Shown: in pieces, positions 35,086 to 47,900 of the stretch
How positions within the stretch are numbered: position 1 is the stretch's first letter
Layout: each line of letters starts with the position of its first letter
Source of the DNA: Gremmenia infestans
Lineage: Eukaryota > Ascomycota > Leotiomycetes > Helotiales > Hamatocanthoscyphaceae
Direction of reading: 5' to 3'
DNA length: 64,000 nucleotides
Assembly (NCBI GenBank): GCA_032629725.1
Contig: JAFEVB010000014.1
Span: forward strand, 744,001 to 808,000
The notes under the pieces: model-generated
Databases searched by the model: none
The model's input: the letters and a program-made list of their open reading frames with translations, nothing else
Told to the model about the DNA's origin: nothing
Translations under genes and position numbers: made by a program

Positions 35086-35443
35086 TTATTAAGCATTGAA
35101 GTAATTCAGCTCTCTTTGGTGTTTCCTAAACAGTGTCCTTGGCACCTCCTGACACATATGAGCCACACTTTTGGCGTTTTCTGACGATGTTTTCTGAGGT
35201 GGCTTACAGGCACTGCGGAATTGAACGTGGCGGAGTGCAAAAGAAAGAATAAGCAATACGGTATTGATGGATAACGCGGATAGAAGGCGAAATCGTCTGG
35301 AAAGGAATTCAAATTCTTGGAAGTGACTGGAACCAGGCCATTTAACTTATTAGGGCTTGGTCTTCCCCTATTCACCATATCCCCAACGTCGAAATCTCCA
35401 AGTTCTTCCCCCCCTATTTGATAGAACCCCCTCAAAACTCAAA

Positions 35444-36265
35444 ATGCCGACAACCTTGAAGCGTCTGGCTCTCATAGCCTATTTAATAATTGCAACGGCA
35501 GCTTCTTCACCAGAAGACCGGCAACAGCTCATACTGAAGCAGCCATCTACTTCTACGATCCCGCCATGTGCAACTCCTACTACATCGAGCCAAGAACTGA
35601 AACAACTCCTCATGCTCGCCCCCTCAGAAGTAGATCGAGAGGCAATCCTGCTCCCCAACCCTCCTAACGCATGCAACATCACCTTCCAATTTGTGAACAC
35701 CACCCACGTGCCCCCTACCGGGGGAGAGATCGTTCTTGCCAGCGTGGACAACTTCCCAGCTCTAATCGGGACTCAAGTCAGTGCCGCAATCGGCTTCGTT
35801 GACGCCTGCGGCCTAAACGTCCCGCACTCACACCCCCGCGCCAACGAATTCCTGACCGTCGTCCAGGGCCAACTGATCGGCGGTCTTGTCCTAGAGTCTG
35901 TCCCCGATTTAACCGGGCGAGTCAACGATTCCGTCCCGAACCCAACAGTTCCTGAGCCCGTGGTCATGGCCAACCTGACGCAATATACGGGCATGCTCTT
36001 CCCGCAAGGCGAGGTGCATTTCCAGTTCAATCCGACGTGTGAGCCGGCTGTGTTTGCGGCTGCGTTTGATAATGAGGATGCGGGAAGGGTCCAGATTGCT
36101 AATACTTTCTTCTCGATTCGGGATGATGATGTTTTGTCAGCTGCGTTGGGGTATTCGGAGTCTTTGGATGCGAGACAGATCGGGAGACTTAGGGGCCATA
36201 TTCCGGATTCTTTTGCGGAGTTGATGGAGAGCTGTGCAAAGAGATGTCATATTCCTTCGTCTTAG
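35444..36265 (+). CDS. secreted cupin (germin/spherulin-like), 273 aa
   Basis: Single exon. I start at 35444 because the following residues form a signal peptide (LALIAYLIIATAASS, residues 8-22); an upstream in-frame ATG at 35357 would bury it. The Cupin_1 metal site is visible as HSHPRANEF (two His and Glu, about residues 127-135) and a later HFQFNP. Flanking blocks ALIGTQVSAAIGFVDACGLN and LTQYTGMLFPQGEVHFQF are typical of fungal spherulin-1/germin-like proteins. Such extracellular proteins bind manganese or similar metals; enzymatic role is uncertain. It sits alone in a gene-poor region. Confidence 0.85.
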   Translation: MPTTLKRLALIAYLIIATAASSPEDRQQLILKQPSTSTIPPCATPTTSSQELKQLLMLAPSEVDREAILLPNPPNACNITFQFVNTTHVPPTGGEIVLASVDNFPALIGTQVSAAIGFVDACGLNVPHSHPRANEFLTVVQGQLIGGLVLESVPDLTGRVNDSVPNPTVPEPVVMANLTQYTGMLFPQGEVHFQFNPTCEPAVFAAAFDNEDAGRVQIANTFFSIRDDDVLSAALGYSESLDARQIGRLRGHIPDSFAELMESCAKRCHIPSS

Positions 36266-39200
36266 GCGGAATTGAATTTCATTTCAATTGTGAGGTCGGT
36301 GTGACTATAACTAGAAGTTTGCAACTATTACAGGATGGAAATAGAGAAGACGGTCTTCTGGGGGATGGAGTTTCGAGTTTTGATTGGTGGTGGAATTTTG
36401 CATTCCTTTATATCTTTTTGCTCGAGTGATACATTTCTTCACATAGTATTAATACAACATGTACTCGCTAGATTTATGTTTCTTTTGATATTTAAATAGT
36501 ATAAACATTTCTTTTGAAGTCACTAGATTTAATCAGTCCCCTTCCCCTTTTCCTCGCTTAGTTGTTCTGTGCAGTCTGATTGGTCACAACATGCTCGGAC
36601 AGCATGTGCAAGGCAATCAATCGCCGCAGTATAATTCCACGAATTGAGTGACCAAGAATATAGGGCATGACATAATGAGTATCGAGGTTCAAACCTCGCT
36701 ACCCCTAGTGAATTGGTAACCACGTAACAGAGCAGTGGGTTTTGCTTGGATGGGGAGCTATTATGATGGGAGTTTCGAGCGCCGTACTCACATGGAAAGG
36801 AGAAAACCCGAGCGCGAAAAATAGTGTTGCTGTCCCTTAGAAGGAAATTTGAGATAAAGATTTGAGACTAGGATATTCGTGAAGTGAAGCGATGAGGATT
36901 CGAGAGTTGAAGAATACCCCTCGGGTATTTGCAACTAAATGAATGAGATGAGTATAACTTGCATAATCTAATTTGGCTTGAAGAAGGGTCATTTTAGAAT
37001 TAAAATCCACTGATCCGCAAGTAGAAGTCCTCTAAGAAGCGTCACTGTTTGAGGTTGGACGAAAATTGCTTACTTAAAATTGTGAGAAATTGAGAGAAAG
37101 CTGGTTAGGAGACTGTATGGGATTTGCCAAAATCGTTACTGTTTATTGGACTTCCCCATGCTGGACATAAGAAGCGACACGTATTCTCATTAACCTTTAA
37201 TGTCCTATACTACCTGGAACATTATAAATTATATGCCGCTTTTATTCTGTCCACCGGGAGCGGGAGGCTTCTTCTTTTTGTGGGAACGAAAAATACTGCA
37301 GAGATTACACTGTGGAGAACGGCTCTGTCTGCTCAAGTGAGCACTATTCACTTGAGTATCTTCCGACTTCATCTTCTACTGTCTCGACATTGAACCAAGA
37401 TTATCGTCGTCTCGCCGAGTTGAAAACAGTGGAGGTTGGTTTAACTCTGAATACTAAAAGCGCGCTCGAAGCAATCTTCTATGGGAAAGGAAGCTGCAAG
37501 GACTTAAGCAGTGCATCGTAAGGACATCCAATACTCAGCTAGGGCAAGTGCACCCGTTTACTTGACATATGGTTGTGTTTATACATAAAGTTATTTTCTG
37601 CTGCTCGACCAGTGTGCGGAGCATGTTTCTGCGATAATGGGTGCAAGTGCTTCAACTGGATATAAAGGCTTCAGATAAAGCGAAGTAAGACAGCTCTTCT
37701 CGCAAATCAACACTGGTATTTGCGTTGCAAATGGGATAACTCTATAAAAAAGATTATCTTCATGACAAAACAATGTAACACAACAGGCACTTACCTGCGC
37801 TCGAGTTTACTTGGAAGAAATGAATGTGTTCAGTGGCAAGCGTAGCGTGTTTTACTTCTATATCCACTCCCCGAATGGCTTTCCTATACTCCGTACGTCC
37901 CAAGGTTTCTCGAGAGCCCTTGCTATTCCAACCAGCAGAAACATACTTGTTCGTAAGTCAACCCAAGCGGGAGCAGTTCACAACCAGCATAGCAAATAGA
38001 CCAAACGTTTAGGCAGGAGCCCAAAAATGTACATATCTTCGCAAAATGTTTCGTCGGCCGTTGAAGACTTGCAAGAAGGGAGAGGCCAGACAGAAGATTC
38101 GATTTGAGAAATACGCCTGCTCACAAGAAGACGCGAAGTGGACTTGTCGTTACTAGAGACATTGGTCAACAGTACTACCAGTCTAGTACTTCATGCATTA
38201 ATCGTAATTGACCAATCGTAGGGCCATGACACGACCTCTATTTGCCCCTTTTCCCTTGAAGGCTTCCGCGGCCCACTAAGTAGTGAGCCACAACCGCTAG
38301 AGTGCATTGTGTGTATACTCCATAACAGCGGCCCGGGACCAACGGGAAAACAGGAGTTGTCCTCCGTACTCTGAAGGAAGGAGCCTCCATGGAGATCTGA
38401 CACCTTGCCGATCTTCTCCACGAGGAGTGTAGATCATCGGCAATGTCGGCACGGGAAGAAGAACAGCACGGATGACTTTGACAGCATATACGCCACCGCA
38501 TTAAGTACCTCCGTACTCGATCTCGCATTCGTATGGAGTGCAGGGGTCGCCGATCTGACAGCAACATCTTCCGAAGAGGACCCTCCCTGATGCATCTAAG
38601 ATTTGCGCCAGGGGGTTGATAAACCTTATTCACAGGTCCAAATTCACAATACCTCTGTATGGTAGGATTTAAAGAAGCATTTGATCGAATAGGGCCATGT
38701 AACATAATCATCAAAAGACTACAAAAGCCTACCGCGCAGAAGTGGGTTGACTTATCTGCGCTTGCCTTATCAATTATTCCTCATGTCGACAAGCGTTATA
38801 GCTTTCATTAACTCCAAGCTGAGTAATGCATCACTAACGGTTTGGCTTCTTGAAAGATTGCCCTAATCCACGGGACTAGATCCGAATCTAGGGTCTTTAT
38901 GATTACTGATACAGTGGGTTTAACCTCCTACGGTTCTTGGCGGCACGGGCACAGCACGGACACAGCACGGGCACGGCACAGAAGTGAGCTATATCCGTTA
39001 GAGCCGTTGTGGCAATTCCGATTCGACTATTGTTTCCCCACAATGTCAAGCGACAAATCTGACAGGCCGCACGGAGGATTTTGTTTCACACTCCCTATTT
39101 CAAATATCTAAATAGTGGTCTTATAATCAGTCCTACTAGGGTACTAGCATCCTCTTCAGGTTCGTGTTGCGAGTAGGAGGGAGCTAAAGTGAAGCGGCTT

Positions 39201-39758
39201 GTGGTTCGGAGATACGAAGTAAGTTCGAGTGTCGATCAGATTGTGATGGCGCCACGAACCATCATGTGCTGAGGGGCCCCATGTTTAATAAAGTTTCATT
39301 TCAACTTCTGAAAGTAAGGTTTGCAGGTATGGTCTGCATAGTGTTGAAACAAAAACGGCTTTTTCTTCAATGACCCTAAGCGAGATTGAGAGTCACCCCC
39401 TTTTCATCAAACTTCCATACCTAAGTTGTTTTCAAAAGGCTTGTTCTGAAGGGCTCCTACAACCATACAGCATCCCCGGACGCCCGGAGAGGCGATAATA
39501 ACCTGCTATGACACCTACTTATACAAGTGTCCCATGACTAAGAGATCGTCCCTCGGTTGAGACCCGGTTGGGTCGTTTAGCGTGCAGCTCCTGTCAACTC
39601 AAAAGCTAAACATCAATTGCCGTTGTCATTGTCCAGCTAAGGTGAAGCTAAAGCCTTCAACTTCCGCTAGCGCCCAGCGGGACAGCAGAGCTAGTGTTTT
39701 GATAGTATGGTTTCTGCTATTGAAATGGTGTCATGAAATGTCACCCTCTTGGCATTAT
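36266..39758. other. gene-poor stretch, 3.5 kb
   Basis: No frame with domain, signal peptide or splicing support. A T-arm-like hairpin at 36683-36698 was examined and rejected as a tRNA. Short GGCAC tandem units (CACGGGCACAGCACGGACACA) lie near 38944-38970. Confidence 0.45.
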
Positions 39759-40135
39759 TGTTAGGATCTAATCTAAATCAAAAGGACAACAAAAACTCAT
39801 AAAGGAAAAGATCATCAATTATATCAAGGTTAATCCTTCTTCTAAAGCCTGGTCTGGTCTTCTATTCGCAACGGCACTTGATGTTATAGCCCGCCGGTTA
39901 AAGTTGTTTCTTTTAACGAAGCGTAATGGTAAATCATTAAGCGCACTCGTTGGACATTGCATGTCTAACGCAAGAACTTTGTGGCTATGTAGCCGTTCGT
40001 GCTTCACGATTTGAGGCATTCTGTTGACAGTCACATTGACATATCAGGGCTGGAGAGGGTCCACTTCTGAGGGTATATTGAAATCGGATATAAAATCCTA
40101 ATTACATATTAATGTTATATTTGATGTTAGAAACA
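39759..40135 (+). mobile_element. copia-type LTR followed by primer-binding site
   Basis: The segment starts TGTTAGGATCTAATC and ends GTTAGAAACA, giving the TGTT...AACA inverted ends of an LTR, 377 bp. Directly after it, 40136-40145 reads TGGTATCAGA, the sequence complementary to the 3' end of initiator tRNA-Met that primes Ty1/copia elements. No gag or pol frame follows, and the homeobox gene ends 320 bp further on, so this is a truncated 5' end of an element. A clear target-site duplication could not be seen because the 3' end is missing. Confidence 0.65.
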
Positions 40136-40455
40136 TGGTATCAGAATTCCGCTCTGAACCGCTCAAATCCTGGAAGCCGCACCAGCGGTCGTGATAACTC
40201 AATGCAGTATAAGACATGCGCTTGCGAAAGCGTATAACGAATATCTCTAAAAGTTCTGGGCTCCTTTTGGGTTTTATGCGTATTCGTTTTCATCTCTTTC
40301 TAGACTTGTCTAGACTGAGGCTTTGTGGGGCTAGTTCCTTGGTGATAGCTTGGCACTGTACTGCGCTGTTTTGCCCTTGCCCGGGAGCTTTTTGCAATGA
40401 CATTCCATGTATCATCGTGAAGTCATCTTGAAGATATTTGTCATCTTCCATTGTC

Positions 40456-41959
40456 TCATGAGCTCCCACGCTTCGAATTACGATGAAAGGCATGTCGTGA
40501 CCGCAGTCCGTCATACTCATCATCATAATCTTCACCATCTTCCTCGCTTTCCCCTAAAGCACCACTGCGTTTGTCGTCTCCATAATCGACTGCGATCTCA
40601 GCAAGAAGATTTCGATCACTACCCCTTGCTGACCTTGCATCTGATTCTGCACGCGCATTATTGATCATCGCTGGAAGTTGGCGTCGGCGTGCATTAATGA
40701 ACCAATTTGAAATTTGATCTGGTTATAACCATCAGTAATATGAACTTGATTCTAAATGTAATTATATAGTAGAATGATGACTTACTGATCTGTAAGCCCG
40801 TCTGCCTCATCAAATCCTGCTTCTCGTCTTCCGTAGGGTATGGATGTTGCAAGTGAGCTACGAACCAAGCTCTGAGCTTGTCAGTTGTCTCCTTTGGCAA
40901 ATTCCCTCTCCGTTTCCTTTGCTTGCTATCATGTCCGGGATCACCCATGCCGTACTGGAACCCGCCTCCACCATACATAGTGTGTTGACTGTTGGAGAAA
41001 GGTGTTCGGTCATGAGAAGATCCCGAGTATGACTGTCCTCGAGGCTGTTGGTAACCATAGGGGATTGTCAGTTGATGGTACGATGAAACAGGAGGGTCAA
41101 AAGAGGAAATTTGCGCCTGGGGATATGTTCGGGTTCCAGAACGGGAAGAATCGAGAGCATATTCGTCAACATTGTTACGAAGGAAGGGCGCTTGAGGGGG
41201 CCCACGATCGAGAGTCGAAGCAGGGAGGCTTGGAAGGGTTGGTCTCCAGTCGGACTTGTTCATACTCGAAGGTTCAAAGATGGGTTTGCCATCGTAATGT
41301 GGCGATCTCACAGCAGTATGTCCTCGTGCTTGCAGATGCGGACTGCTCCGACCAGCTGATGACCAGGATTCGGTAGAATGCAGTGTACTTGCATGTCGTG
41401 TTGAGGAGGTTGGGGAGATCGTTACACTTTCGGCTCCTCGATTAGGTCCGCTCGGACTTCTGTACCTCTTTCTACCTGTACGCTCTCGGAATTCGAATTC
41501 ATTGTTCTTCTCAGATGAAAGCCTCCGACGTTTATATAGAGATGGCGATTGAACGTAGACAGGGGTGTTAGACATCCCCGTTCCAGTCTTTGGAGAATAA
41601 GCATCATCTCTGTACTCAGAAGCCGGGGTCTGAGTAGATACTCGGCTGTTGATGATCTCTGGAACAGCCTGTCAATGTCAGTAAGTTATAGTGAATAAGC
41701 AGTTAGTAGTATACTATACCTGTCGAATAGAAGGCAATTCAACTCGATTTTGCTGTGACCTTGGCTGCCGCTCTTCCCCAAGCATGATTCCAGAAGACGA
41801 GAAATTTGGCGGTCGCAACGCCAGCGCCGGCACACTATTCACACTAATAGGAGTTAGATTCGAGCGTTTCCTATGGCGAGATGGAGATAATGGCATCCCC
41901 GGCAAAGGCCAATGTCTTCTAGGGCCTGTATCTGATATTGTTAGCAGACATACAACCAT
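40456..41959 (-). CDS. TALE homeodomain transcription factor
   Basis: Minus-strand exons 41959-41720, 41668-40786 and 40718-40456 give at least 461 aa. The three-amino-acid-loop-extension homeodomain lies near residues 330-395: KRRGNLPKETTDKLRAWF, HLQHPYPTEDEKQDL, then GLQIN|QISNWFINARRRQLP, split by an intron in helix 3. This is the KN/TALE class, which includes fungal developmental regulators. The N-terminal two thirds are Ser/Pro/Tyr-rich and probably disordered; the C-terminus is acidic (EDGEDYDDEYDG). The 5' end is uncertain: TGCTAAC and an AG just before GPRRHWPLPG look like an acceptor, so an exon around 41998-42070 may precede, with the ATG at 41959 being only a fallback. Confidence 0.82.
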
Positions 41960-44900
41960 TTTTGTGTTCAAGAAGGTGAGAACGCATATACAATGAGTTG
42001 ATAGCGCTACAGGAGGCGTGGGTATCGAGGAACAACGTATACGTACCCTCCCAAGATCGACTTCCCTTGGACAAAGTCAAGTTTATTTCCGCCGACAAGG
42101 ACGGACTTAAGGTTATAGTGGCCAGCGTTGCGGCTTCTATGGACGCACGAGGGGTGATGTTCTTTTCTTCCGTAAGAAGCCGAGTTTCCAGCTATTGCCG
42201 TTAACTCGTTATTGTGGTTGAGTTGTATGCTGGCACTAGATAGACAGAAAGCAAGTGTGCATAAAGGTATCCGGATCTCAATTGTCGATCACTCGTTCTA
42301 GCCTTGAAAGATAGCATAGAAATCCACAGGCCGTATATGCCAGGAGTCTTCCCAGTGCCAGGATAGGTTCGTTGTGTGATGAAGTCCTCCTTTCGGGGAA
42401 AGGACTGTTAAATTGCGAGCATTATAACTTCAGGAACAGTATATCAGTGCTTGTCTATGGAACAGAAACAATGAAGCCGAATGGGCCGTTGCTCAGATGC
42501 CGGCAATGAGTATTTTGGCTGGCTGTAATAGGATCGAGGTGATAATACACGAGGGCGAAGGTTTAGTTAGCCGTGGAATTGCATATAGCGTATTGAAGTG
42601 CCGTCAGAGGCTGGGGGGAGGTGCGTAGCCTAAGAATGATTTGAGTTATCTCGCTCCCGCTCTTAGTATGGGGGAATCCTTGAGGCTCTTGACATGGGAG
42701 GCGGAAAAACGAATCGTGGTAATCGTTGGGAGTGGCAAAGAGATAGTACTAGAGGAGCCTCAGGGGAGTTGTTGTATATGTATGATGGCGTAAGCCGGCC
42801 GGGTGGGATGTTCAAAATCTAAAAGATTGGAGTCTATGGAGTACAAGTAGTACAGTAGCTTGATTAAGGCCGATTAGATTAGTGCTCGATTCTTGACAGG
42901 GTGCTTTAGCATGAAAGCTAGTGCATTGATCGTACCTTCACTATCCCTCTTAAAGTTAGGAGTCATACACTCGGCGACCAAGTCCTTGTCCCTGACTAGG
43001 GATCTTTCCTTCCTACAAGGCTACAAGATCACAACTGCAGCTCAAGCTTAAAAAAAAACCCCCCGATGGAAACGTTCGTTGCCGAACAGGGGCGTGTTTG
43101 GAACTGCAACCTGCCAAACAGATAGGGCTGCCGGGTGCGGTAGAAGCTTTACGATTCTATCATAGAGTTTATTCTCATCGCAAACACGCGTTTAAAAGGG
43201 ATTTGAGATCTGGCATTATTGGCTGGATATTCTTTGGTGAAGAGGGGGTGGCTGAGAAATACCGAGAAGGAAAGTATGGAGTGTGGGTACTGACTAGGAA
43301 CGCGCGTTGTCATGATCCGTCCAGGACGAGGTAGTGCCTTGCAGACTGGTACTACAGCGCAAGTCGCCTCTTACAGGGCTTACAGTATTCGAGAACACTG
43401 TAGGTCAGCATATACGTATGCATAGCGTTTTGCTAAACCATGTCATGAACGGGCTTATTCCGCTTCTGCCATCATTTATACGTGGGAAAATAAGTTGAAA
43501 TCCTAGTTGCGTAGCATATAATTAAGATGCGTGATCTAGGGGACCTATACTATTATAATAAATGTATATATTAACCAATTTACTCATTGGAGCGGACTCT
43601 TATAGCTCTAATAAAGAAAAACAGAATCCGTATGAACTAAATACTATGTTCACTCTTCCTATATGTAATATTCAGTACGTTTGACTCTACTTTGTTATAT
43701 TATATCCTCATTCAAGAATAGGGAACTATTAACTTAGTGCTTGGAATATCAAATAGTAGCACTCACGTGCACTTTCTCTCTAATACTGAACCTTTCTTGA
43801 GATACGCACATAATATGTTATTGATAAGCATTGCAAGTCTTGCCTCCATAATTTATTAAATTGGAACCAGAATATTCATATTCATTGCTGCTGGACTCGA
43901 TCAATTCTGAATATTCCTTTCGGGCCCGAGACTTGGAAGCCACAATATCTCAATCAGGCTTGGTCAAAGTCTGCCGTTGTCAAGGAATGTGGCTAGTAAA
44001 CTGTAATACTATATTGGCCCCTAGTATCTCTACAAAGCTATCAGGACTTGTACACCCTAGGGAATGCTGATTGGGGTCGTTCGGAACCTTGGACTGTGCG
44101 TTCCGCGGCTGCCAGGACCAGGCTCGATCTTTGTTATCCATAGAGAGCAAGAAACTTGCAGGGTGTATAAATTGCGTATCCATCGCAATTTGATATATAT
44201 CTCCTTATCGTGTAATATATTCCAGAAGAGCCGGAATCATGCGGGTTATTCCCAACCTGCTACCTGAGTCCCTGACCGATCTGTTCAAGGGGGGCATGTC
44301 GATGCGAAATCAACGCTAAATACGCCCTAGAGTGGTGCTGATCTGCACCAAGACCTTCCCGCCAATTCTCGTATTTCCATAAATTCCCGAAACTACTACA
44401 TCTGTTGGCCGTTGAGGGTTTCTCCAATGAGAGGGGTAGATTAAACATGGCAGTTTACTATGCCGATGGATCCTACGTAAGTGACAGCATTTAATTTGCA
44501 AGGGAGTCTAATATTGACAAGGGTTCATGAAATTCTAGACAATTCTATAACAATACTCCTTGGACTTTTCTTATTATAAACTTCTATGCTTCTATTCATT
44601 TTTCGGAGTTAAGAACCAGGCATCCTGTAACTTCAGTGAAACTCCAGTATTTAGAGGGTAAGCGGGATGCTTATGGGCCACTAACAATAGGCTGTGCATG
44701 ACTTGCGTCACTCGACTATTGAAAGTTCATACCTTCTATCTGTTTGGGTTTATATAGTAGGCACGCACTTCAGAGGGCAATAATGGTCTAAACGTACGTT
44801 CTGGTAACAGTGATGGTGATGTTGATGGAACGTGGTCGCTTAACAGAGATGGAATTTGTGCATATATCTTGTGTTCCTGCCCGAAGATGTTCGTTGTACT

Positions 44901-47900
44901 TTGTGTGAAACCATTGAAATTGGTTTCAACGTTATGGCCTCGTGCTAGCGGGAAATAAAGGATCGGACGAAATGTTTCCACGCACCAACAACCGCGAGAC
45001 TGCCACACGGTGGACAAGCCATGCAGATCATTTGTGCTTGTGCTCTGAACGCTGATTTTGGAGGAGGCTGTTCCCTATGTCGTGGACCTCGATGTCTTGA
45101 AAGTCTAATGACTCGTGATGAGAGCTCTAGTTCCGTATGGTACGATCTATTCTACACTGACCCGAAATGCGGATGTGGCTTGAGATTTCAGACTCTTGCT
45201 TGCTGAGCATCAATCAGCAAGCATATCGCTGCGCCGACGAGTTCAGCATTGATAGCGATTGGAGGGAAAATCCACCGGCGAACGGCATAAGGTTTGGATT
45301 TTAGTGTACCATAAAATGGATTATTGCTTCTCGACTGGGGACTGGCGGTGCAACGTGGAAATGGACCAGGTAATGAAGATCTGGGGTGTCGTTGTGAGGA
45401 GTGACATTGACATGGGTAGTGAGATTGACGAGAGAGAGACCCTGACCCTGCAACAGCCAATAGGCCCATGCTGTCAGATGCTGGACCTGTCCTGTCAATC
45501 GAGATCTCTAACGTTTCCCCCAGCCTATATGTGCATCCCCATAATAGTGCCAAAACGACCAACCCAACCCATGTACCAAGAATGTGAGGCATGAAGCATG
45601 CAGCGACAGAGGATTCTTTCGCAATCTTGTCCACATACAGAGACTTCGGCTGATTTTTCCACACAGCTGCTATAGCCGAGGGCGGGTACGCCCGTTGACA
45701 TCGGGCATACGGAGTTTCTTGGCTTGGGCTTGGTGTTATATCAAGCCTTCTCAAGTTGCAACTCGCAAAAGGTAGGGACCAAGATTATTCGGCATGAAAA
45801 CAAGACAACAAACACCGCATGGCCGGTCACATTAATACCGAGTAAACCCCCCCCCCGGCCTACTATCACAAGCATCAATGACGTTTGCTGCAGACCCAGC
45901 AGATTGGGGCTTTGTGAGAAACACCACACCGGCAGGTCGCCAATCTAGCAGACGGTCTGTCCACGACAGGCGCCAGGTTATGATACCAAATACGCGACCC
46001 AACCCGGGTTTTCGCGCAACTTATCAGGCATCAAAACGGTTTCCTACAGTAATCTACAGTCTGGAAGTACTTGTACATGTAATACATTTCTTTATGGTTT
46101 ATGGTATTCTCCGAATTCCCTTTTCTTTCACCATCCTGCACTTCCCCGTCTTCGTCCACCTCATCGGGCTCTATTCACGAATTGTCAAGTTTCATGACTC
46201 GAGCTGGGGTCCAGTGTTAGATGTCACAACCAGCGGGCTCATGCAGGACTGGCAATCCCAGCGTTGAATTCGCTTTTTGTGAAACCCTTGCTTGACGAGT
46301 ATCCATTTGCCTCAACCCCAGCTTCTGTACTGTTTGGTAAGTGAAGGAGAGAAAATAGGCCGATTCCAAAGCTGCAACAATACCATATATCCCGTTAACC
46401 CTTCAACTGCTTTCAATGGTATAGTTACTATGGCCTAGGAGTCCTGAGACATGACTTTTCTATAGGATCTAGCGGATTTGAGAGGAACGATTCCTTGCTA
46501 GCTGGTACTCCAGCACGCCACAGTGACACAAGATATGACAGATCCCTATAACTGAAATTGTACGTTACACTACGATGCTGTACTGTTCCAAAGGATCATC
46601 GAATGCAACAATCAGTAGTGCAGCATGCAAGTATGCAGAAGTCTCATGGAAACCTGCATTGCGGTGCAAGAAGGGTGCAAGAAGGACGTCCCCTGGAATG
46701 CACTTCATTGTCTTCTCTGCAAACGAATGGCTGGACTTGGGATGACCCGCCAAATCGATCAAGCAATACCCATCTATTCTTGAGCCTGGGTGGTTGCAGG
46801 TGCTCTGTGTGTCTGGGAATCCCAGCTGCGCCATTCTTGGAGCTGGAATTTGATCCAAGGACCAGATTGGTGGCATGAGCTGCTTCTTGACAGACGGCAG
46901 TTGTTGGGAGTCCAAACGTGTGGGCAGATTACCTGAGGAGGGCGACGTTTCGTGCCCCGAGTGTCAGGTGTTTGTGGAACAATTAGAATAGCACTGCCAC
47001 TGCTTTTCATCCTCAGCACATTTCCTGAACCAATTTCAAACGTGATAGGTGCTACTTGTCACTTGACTGACATTACAATTCCTATCACTATGTCTAGTCT
47101 TTCATAGGGGTTTTAAATAGACGTCCATTAAATTTTGAAGCCTCTCCGGTCTCTAAGCTTCATGACGTTCACCCAGCAGCTGACGGCATGGTTAGCACCG
47201 TTTCACGAGGCAAGTGTAGGCGTATCTTGCAGATCGAATAGGTTGATTTGACTTGGGGTATTGGCTGAAATGTTTCTCTCTTTGAACTTTAGGATTTGGG
47301 TAGGCCAACGAAAGGATTGATAGTGTGACACCATCACCAAACCATACTTCCAGTAGTCTGGGAGTGTATTCTTTTTAGGAAGGTGTTTCCTGCTTCTGTG
47401 CTTCTGCCCCGTCCGCGTCAAGCTGACGCCAAGATCAGATGGTAAGCATGAGAGGATCAAGATCGCCAGATTCTGCAAGCACCTTGATCCTGAATAAGTT
47501 TATAAGATCATGTTGAATCTGCTTCAGACCTCGTTATTGCGCCCCAATTTATCTGTTCCAACTCCCCTAGCAAGTTTTCTGCTTTGGGGTTGGGATCATG
47601 CAACCACCTCAAGTGTTGGCATTCAACAGAGTGTCTCCATCTGAAAATAGAGTTGAGCTTAATCCCAATTTAGATGCTATCGCTGGCTAATTTTTCTTTT
47701 CTCGTACCCCTATACTGCATTAGCTTGCGTTGTCTTAGCCTCGCACTTCTTTCAAAACCTCTCGCTGTCCGCTGATTTGGCAGGAAGCTAAGAAGACTAG
47801 CCACGAGTCTGGCACTCACATAGATCATAGCCTGTCCCTCAAAGTATCTATTTCCGGTCTGATTAGCGTCTTTAGCAATTCATATTCATCGCATGTAAGT

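Noticed and set aside
34981..35184. 67-codon gene
   Set aside because: Better explained as a retrotransposon relic than as a host gene.
36683..36698. CGAGGTTCAAACCTCG, a T-arm-like hairpin suggesting a tRNA
   Set aside because: The loop is one base short and no matching acceptor, D or anticodon arm could be placed upstream.
38238..38714. 158-codon minus-strand frame
   Set aside because: Arg/Cys/Ser-rich translation typical of non-coding DNA; no homologous block recognised.
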